Shown here: piece after piece, positions 59,551-64,000 of the stretch | Numbering within the stretch: the first letter of the stretch is position 1 | How the letters are laid out: each line of letters begins with the position of its first letter | From: Megamerina dolium | Taxonomy: Eukaryota > Arthropoda > Insecta > Diptera > Megamerinidae | Reading direction: 5' to 3' | Length of the DNA: 64,000 nt | Assembly (NCBI GenBank): GCA_963854835.1 | Contig: OY978526.1 | Location: 30,059,073 to 30,123,072, forward strand | Made by a program: the position numbers and the translations under genes | Notes under the pieces: generated by a model | What the model was told of the DNA's origin: nothing | What the model saw: only the letters and a program-made list of their open reading frames with translations | Databases searched by the model: none

Positions 59551-61473
59551 TAGAAGCACTAGAAATGCATGAAAAAGTATGCCACTTAATGCATTCTCCT
59601 TGATTAGTAAATCTTTTAGTTAGATATTTAGAACATTCAAAGCAAAAATTCTTTGTCATTTATGCTCATAAATTGAAATGTTCTTTTATGTAAAATATTC
59701 TAGTGATTTATAATTTTATTTAATTTTGATTATCAGCATGAGCTGGTATTTGAACATTTGAAGAATATTAAACATTGTTGAAAAAGGCTGGGGCACTATG
59801 TAGCTTCTTTACAATACCAAGAATGTGAGAGATCTCTATAAAAAATATTTAACAATTCGACAGTCCCATCTCATGGACATTTCCCCTATATACACTATAC
59901 ACTATAACGAATACTTTCCACTTGTAATCATTTGTATGGGCACGCAAGTATATGATTCTTATTAACATTTTTCTATTTTTTTTTATATTTTTTTTACTTT
60001 GTCATGCATTCATTCTCATAATTTATTTACATCGATAGTCTGTGTGCGGTTTCTAGTTCGTTTAATGCTGAAAAGACAAAGTTATTTTTATATTGCACGA
60101 GTATTTCAACCATTGATATCAACACTACGTATCATATATGTATATGACATTTTAGTCAAGACACAAATGTTTTGTGGTCTTTTACATAATTTAATTTGGC
60201 AAATTGTTCGTTGAACCATAATCATATTCATTCTTTACGATTCATTCACTCACTCAATATGCCGTGGGTGGTAAAACTAAGTACGAGGACGAGTCCGAGT
60301 ATTATTGAATTTATGGGAATTCTATTGAATCTATGGGATTTATTTTGTACTCAAAGCAATACTCTAAATTTAAGAAGATTATTGTTTTGCTTTCTCAAAT
60401 TACATTCGTACATTTTGCATCAAATAAAAAATAAATACAAAAAAAGAAAAATATGTGAATACTTTGAACAAATTTTTAAATAGAAATTGTTCAAAGTTTT
60501 TGTCCATAAACACCGAGTGTATATAGAGAGTGGAAGAATATATATTTGTGGAAATTTAAAATGCATATTCCACGCGCAATTCCTCTTAACTTTTTGGCAT
60601 TTTTCATTTACTCAATTCGACAAATTTGAATCCGCCTTTATCGTTGATTTTATTTTACACGCTTTTCTTTTTTTTTCCTCTTTTCTATTTGTTTACTCTC
60701 TCATATCATTTGTTGGTTGATAAATTTCATCAAAAACTTTTCCATTTTAGTTATGTGACAAACATAAAGAAAACAAACACAAAAAGCGATGGTGTTATAC
60801 TACATACATACAAATATATGTATATGGATATTTATTCATTCTATCTGTCTGTCTGACTGTTCTTCTTCTATTTGTCTGCATGTTTAAGTTTGAAATTTAA
60901 CTTTTGAGCATAAAGTTTTGTATTTTTTTTTTGACTCCTTTGTTTTACACGCCATAAAGTAAAAATGATTTTTTTTTTCGGTGAGTTTCATTTTTTTGTT
61001 GTTTTCATTTCATCTCCAAAAGTGTTACAAACACCAGCTGTGTGAATTTTTTGCAATTTTCCAAAAGATCGAAATCATAAAATTTATACATATAACATAA
61101 TTGTACGCACATACGACTAAAATCATTCAGAATTTTTATTTGATTTTTTTTCGTTTATTTTTGTTTCATCATCATCAAATGAAAAAATCATATTTCAATC
61201 ATTATATTGAAATATGATTCGATGTTCATCGTATTTATTTGTAAGGTGTGCGTGTGTGTGTGTGTTGTGGGAGGTGTGTGGAAGAAATTTGGGGTTTACA
61301 ATATATTTTTAATGGATTTTCAACAGAGGTCATTAGTAGTATTAAATTGCATCGGATAATGTAGCAAGTATATTTATGTTGAAGCGACATCATTAGGCTA
61401 TTGACATCAGTATTTGTCATTATTTCCAAGTGTACAGAATATATTTTCCTTAGCAGACATTATGTAAACTTCT
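59551..61473. other. AT-rich non-coding DNA
   Basis: No gene recognised. T-rich tracts; (GT)n at 61246-61265. Confidence 0.55.
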
Positions 61474-62125
61474 GTGGCTATGAAACTCCAAACACCGGAA
61501 GCTTTGCTTTTTTTGTTTTCATCTAAAGAAAAGTGCAACGGAAAAGCATCTCTGTGTGAACCTTATGGAGAACATAAGGTCCATCACTTACAACTTGTGA
61601 ATTTTGGTATGGAAAGTTTAACACGGTTTTCAGACTGGCGAGAAAGAACGGGCTTGAAGAAACTGAATTTGAGGCTTTGTTGCATGAAGACCCGTGCCAA
61701 ATTCAAGAGAAGCTTGCTGAAACTAAGTAAAATCATTATTGGGGAACGCTACCGACAACAATTCATCAAATTGCAGAGAACGTTGGATCAAGAACGGCCA
61801 GAGTGGGCAACCTGAAACGAGTCACTGATTTCCCGCCATGGCAATGCTCGGCCATATGTTGGGCAACACGTTAAAATCTTGGTGGATTATAGCGGATGGT
61901 AAGTTTTACCCCAGACATTGCCCCTTATGACTACCTCTTATTTCTATCATTGCATAATGCCTTGTCCGGAATAGCCTTCATGTCAGTTTAAGGTCTTCAA
62001 AATTTGGTCAATATTTTCTTGGTCTAAAAATATGAGCGGTTCTATTGGGGGTGGAATTCATGTTCTCCCTCAAAGATGAGAAATAGTTGTGGCTTCCAAA
62101 AGAAAATACTTTGAATAGAATATAT
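61474..62125 (+). pseudogene. mariner (D,D34D), SETMAR-like, internally deleted
   Basis: N-terminus EALLFLFSSKEKCNGKA then PYGEH, the mariner HTH region. After frame changes it reads EFEALLHEDPCQIQEKLAE. The middle, with the first catalytic Asp, is gone. It resumes ERYRQQFIKLQRTLDQERPEWAT, then a stop, then RHGNARPYV where the second Asp (HDNARP) is Gly. Another frame gives PDIAPYDYLLFLSLHNAL with the third Asp kept. The end GGIHVLPQR, stop, EIVVASKRKYFE matches the usual C-terminus, with Trp turned into a stop. A heavily decayed copy. Confidence 0.85.
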
Positions 62126-64000
62126 TGCAAGAAAAAACTATTTAAAATGTACTTGCCTACTCCATATGTTTCGGGAAAATATTGAGGAGAGGAAAGTAAA
62201 AAGGGTCCATTACACATTTGACCCCTCTTGAAACGAGATTTTATGATTAAATAATAAGAAATGTAATGAAAGAGCACAACAGAATTTTGAAATTCCATTA
62301 ATCGCGACGAAAATTTGTATTTTCTAGTTTTTTATCAAAACGAATATTTCTAAACTATTAGAAATAGCATAAGCGTTCTAAATTTTTCTACCAAATGTTT
62401 GATAACCTTCTTAATGTCCACATTTCTCACATTTACTTAACAAGTTATGATACTGGACGATTTAAGTGTGTGTCTTACAAATTCCAGTTATAGTAGGTAT
62501 CTTCTAAAATTAAAACAAAAAGTCAACAATTTAATTTAAGCCATATTGCTGAATTTATTGCCTTTCAAATGTTGATAAAAAACTAAATCCAAAATTCCTT
62601 CATAAATTATGAATACAAAGCTTAAACTTTCAATACAAAAACCTATTTTTCAAATATTTTCCATGCTCCAAAATTATTTTAAAATTTTCTGATTTTCAGC
62701 AACACTTTCCTGCAAGTTTATGTTCATATTTCTTAACTGGAGTAGTACATTTAAATTAGCATCCAATAAATGTGGACAATTCAGCAAAAATCCAATCCAT
62801 TTGCCAATGCAATCCAATCATATTTTTGAAGTATTACTACTTCAATGCAAATTAATATTGATGTAAATTTCATTTCCATAAAATAATTAAGAATTTAATA
62901 AAGAAGATCTCTTTTTGAATACTTTTTATTTGCGTTTTTTTTTCGGCAATAAAATAAAAAAAAAAGGAGAAAAATAAAACCGAAAGAAATGAAAAATTAT
63001 GGAATGAGCTTCAGCTGAGAGATAAAGAGATCGTAAATTTATGAACAAGAAAAATATTAATCATCTTTTATGTGCCATTCATGTTCGTAATTGCTTCACT
63101 TCATAGCGATAATTATTTGTTCTTTGCCATGTCTGTTCTGTTCATAGTGATTGGGGGGAGGGGGGTTGGTGGTAGAGAACAAATTGAGTGTGTCTGATGT
63201 CCTTGTAAATTATGTAGGAATATGTATGTAGGTACCTAAGTACGTCTCCAGCATACAAATCATTAGAGGGATACAATCACAAGCGCAACAAAAAAAAATG
63301 TGAATGGACAACAAGAAATATGCTTATATTCAATATACTCATACTCATCGTTTAGTAATAAATACAAATGGCAGATACTAAAATACACATATTATACAAC
63401 ATACTTGTACACACATTTTTTTTTTTTTGGGGGGGGAGGGAACACATAAAATTCTCTTCAAGTTAATATAAATTCTAAGCGATTGAATGGATAAAGTGAT
63501 GTTAACGCTGATAATAAATATGACATTGAAAAATATATAATAAATTGCTGTTGTATTATTATTGCTATGCGTTGACTTATTGACTGCGTACATCTCTATA
63601 CAGTGTAGGCTTAATGTGAATACTTGTATACTCGCATATTAATAAATATATACACAAGTACCCATATACATATGTAGGTAAATACATATATATATTTATG
63701 CATATATTGGCAAATTGTAATTTAAGCGGATTTTTCAAGGATATTTTCGAAAAATTGCAAAAATAATCGTAGGCGAAATCATAAATCCGCAAAGTAACAG
63801 CTGCAAATAAATGTGCGTGCTTCAAGCGTATACAATATACATAGTATATTCAATATTGTCGCATGTCATCTAGTATATATGCATGTATATATATGAGTAA
63901 ACGTTTAGTACATTACCTATACTCTGGTATGTGTGCATTTTATGCTTTTTATGGCACATCAATTTCTCATTTAAACTTTTCTTCATATCAGAGACACTTT
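62126..64000. other. AT-rich non-coding DNA with two G-rich runs
   Basis: No gene recognised. G-rich tracts at about 63151-63172 (six G, A, six G, TTGGTGG) and 63429-63440 (eight G, A, three G) stand out against the AT-rich background. Confidence 0.55.

Overview
The window is AT-rich, intron- or intergenic-type DNA from an insect, most likely a brachyceran fly. A tephritid fruit fly is my best guess. The grounds are the dense catacata/gtatgtac-style words, GTT/CAA runs, very long (TA)n, and the particular mix of mariner, RTE, jockey, I-like and copia remnants. I found no intact host gene, no rRNA, no functional tRNA, no CRISPR and no bacterial-style operon. One short protein-like stretch on the minus strand (11.35-11.69 kb) is the only candidate for host coding sequence.

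What can be read with confidence is a layered community of transposable elements. (1) Tc1/mariner DNA transposons. A D,D41D family has one copy with an intact 361-aa transposase (11.83-13.13 kb), one full-length copy broken by two homopolymer frameshifts (26.04-27.34 kb), one 5' fragment (59.36-59.55 kb) and a diverged relative (56.63-57.68 kb). At least six dead D,D34D-type mariner lineages lie at 0-0.4, 3.1-4.0 with 30.4-30.9, 8.27-8.65, 32.2-33.3 with 41.1-42.3, 37.7-38.0 and 61.5-62.1 kb, plus a poorly resolved one at 15.6-16.2 kb. (2) Non-LTR retrotransposons: a full-length RTE-clade element (47.04-50.36 kb, minus strand) bounded by a perfect 13-bp target-site duplication and broken by one base, a 5'-truncated sister (35.15-35.99 kb) with a 10-bp duplication, smaller RTE scraps, a jockey-like reverse transcriptase (38.7-39.7 kb), and three RNase H-bearing fragments (18.7-19.6, 20.7-22.0 and 44.5-45.4 kb). 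(3) A copia-type LTR fragment (13.3-14.0 kb). (4) A tRNA-derived SINE family in six copies (4.1, 7.5, 14.3, 31.8, 42.4 and 45.4 kb) with A and B boxes. Its 3' end shares GCCACATA, just before a simple-repeat tail, with the RTE element. This suggests, without proving, that the RTE machinery mobilises the SINE.

Beyond recognised elements, three loci (0.65-1.1, 23.55-24.85 and 45.85-46.9 kb) carry the same diverged module of about 150 bp, each unit marked by a GTATGGGAG word followed by a GGGCGTGG-like box. Other unexplained structure includes a palindrome-rich GTTACGT minisatellite (3.96-4.10 kb), an 18-bp-period array of CAGCTG boxes (29.58-29.65 kb), a roughly 1.1-kb inverted-repeat element packed with GACAATTGTC-like palindromes (53.29-54.39 kb), and a (TA)n tract of about 208 bp (27.59-27.80 kb).

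These parts do not form a host pathway. They interact as parasites and hosts of one another: RTE as likely engine for the SINE, and the intact D,D41D transposase as likely mover of its own damaged copies. Both the RTE and the D,D41D families look recently active, because terminal repeats, target duplications and reading frames are nearly unspoiled.
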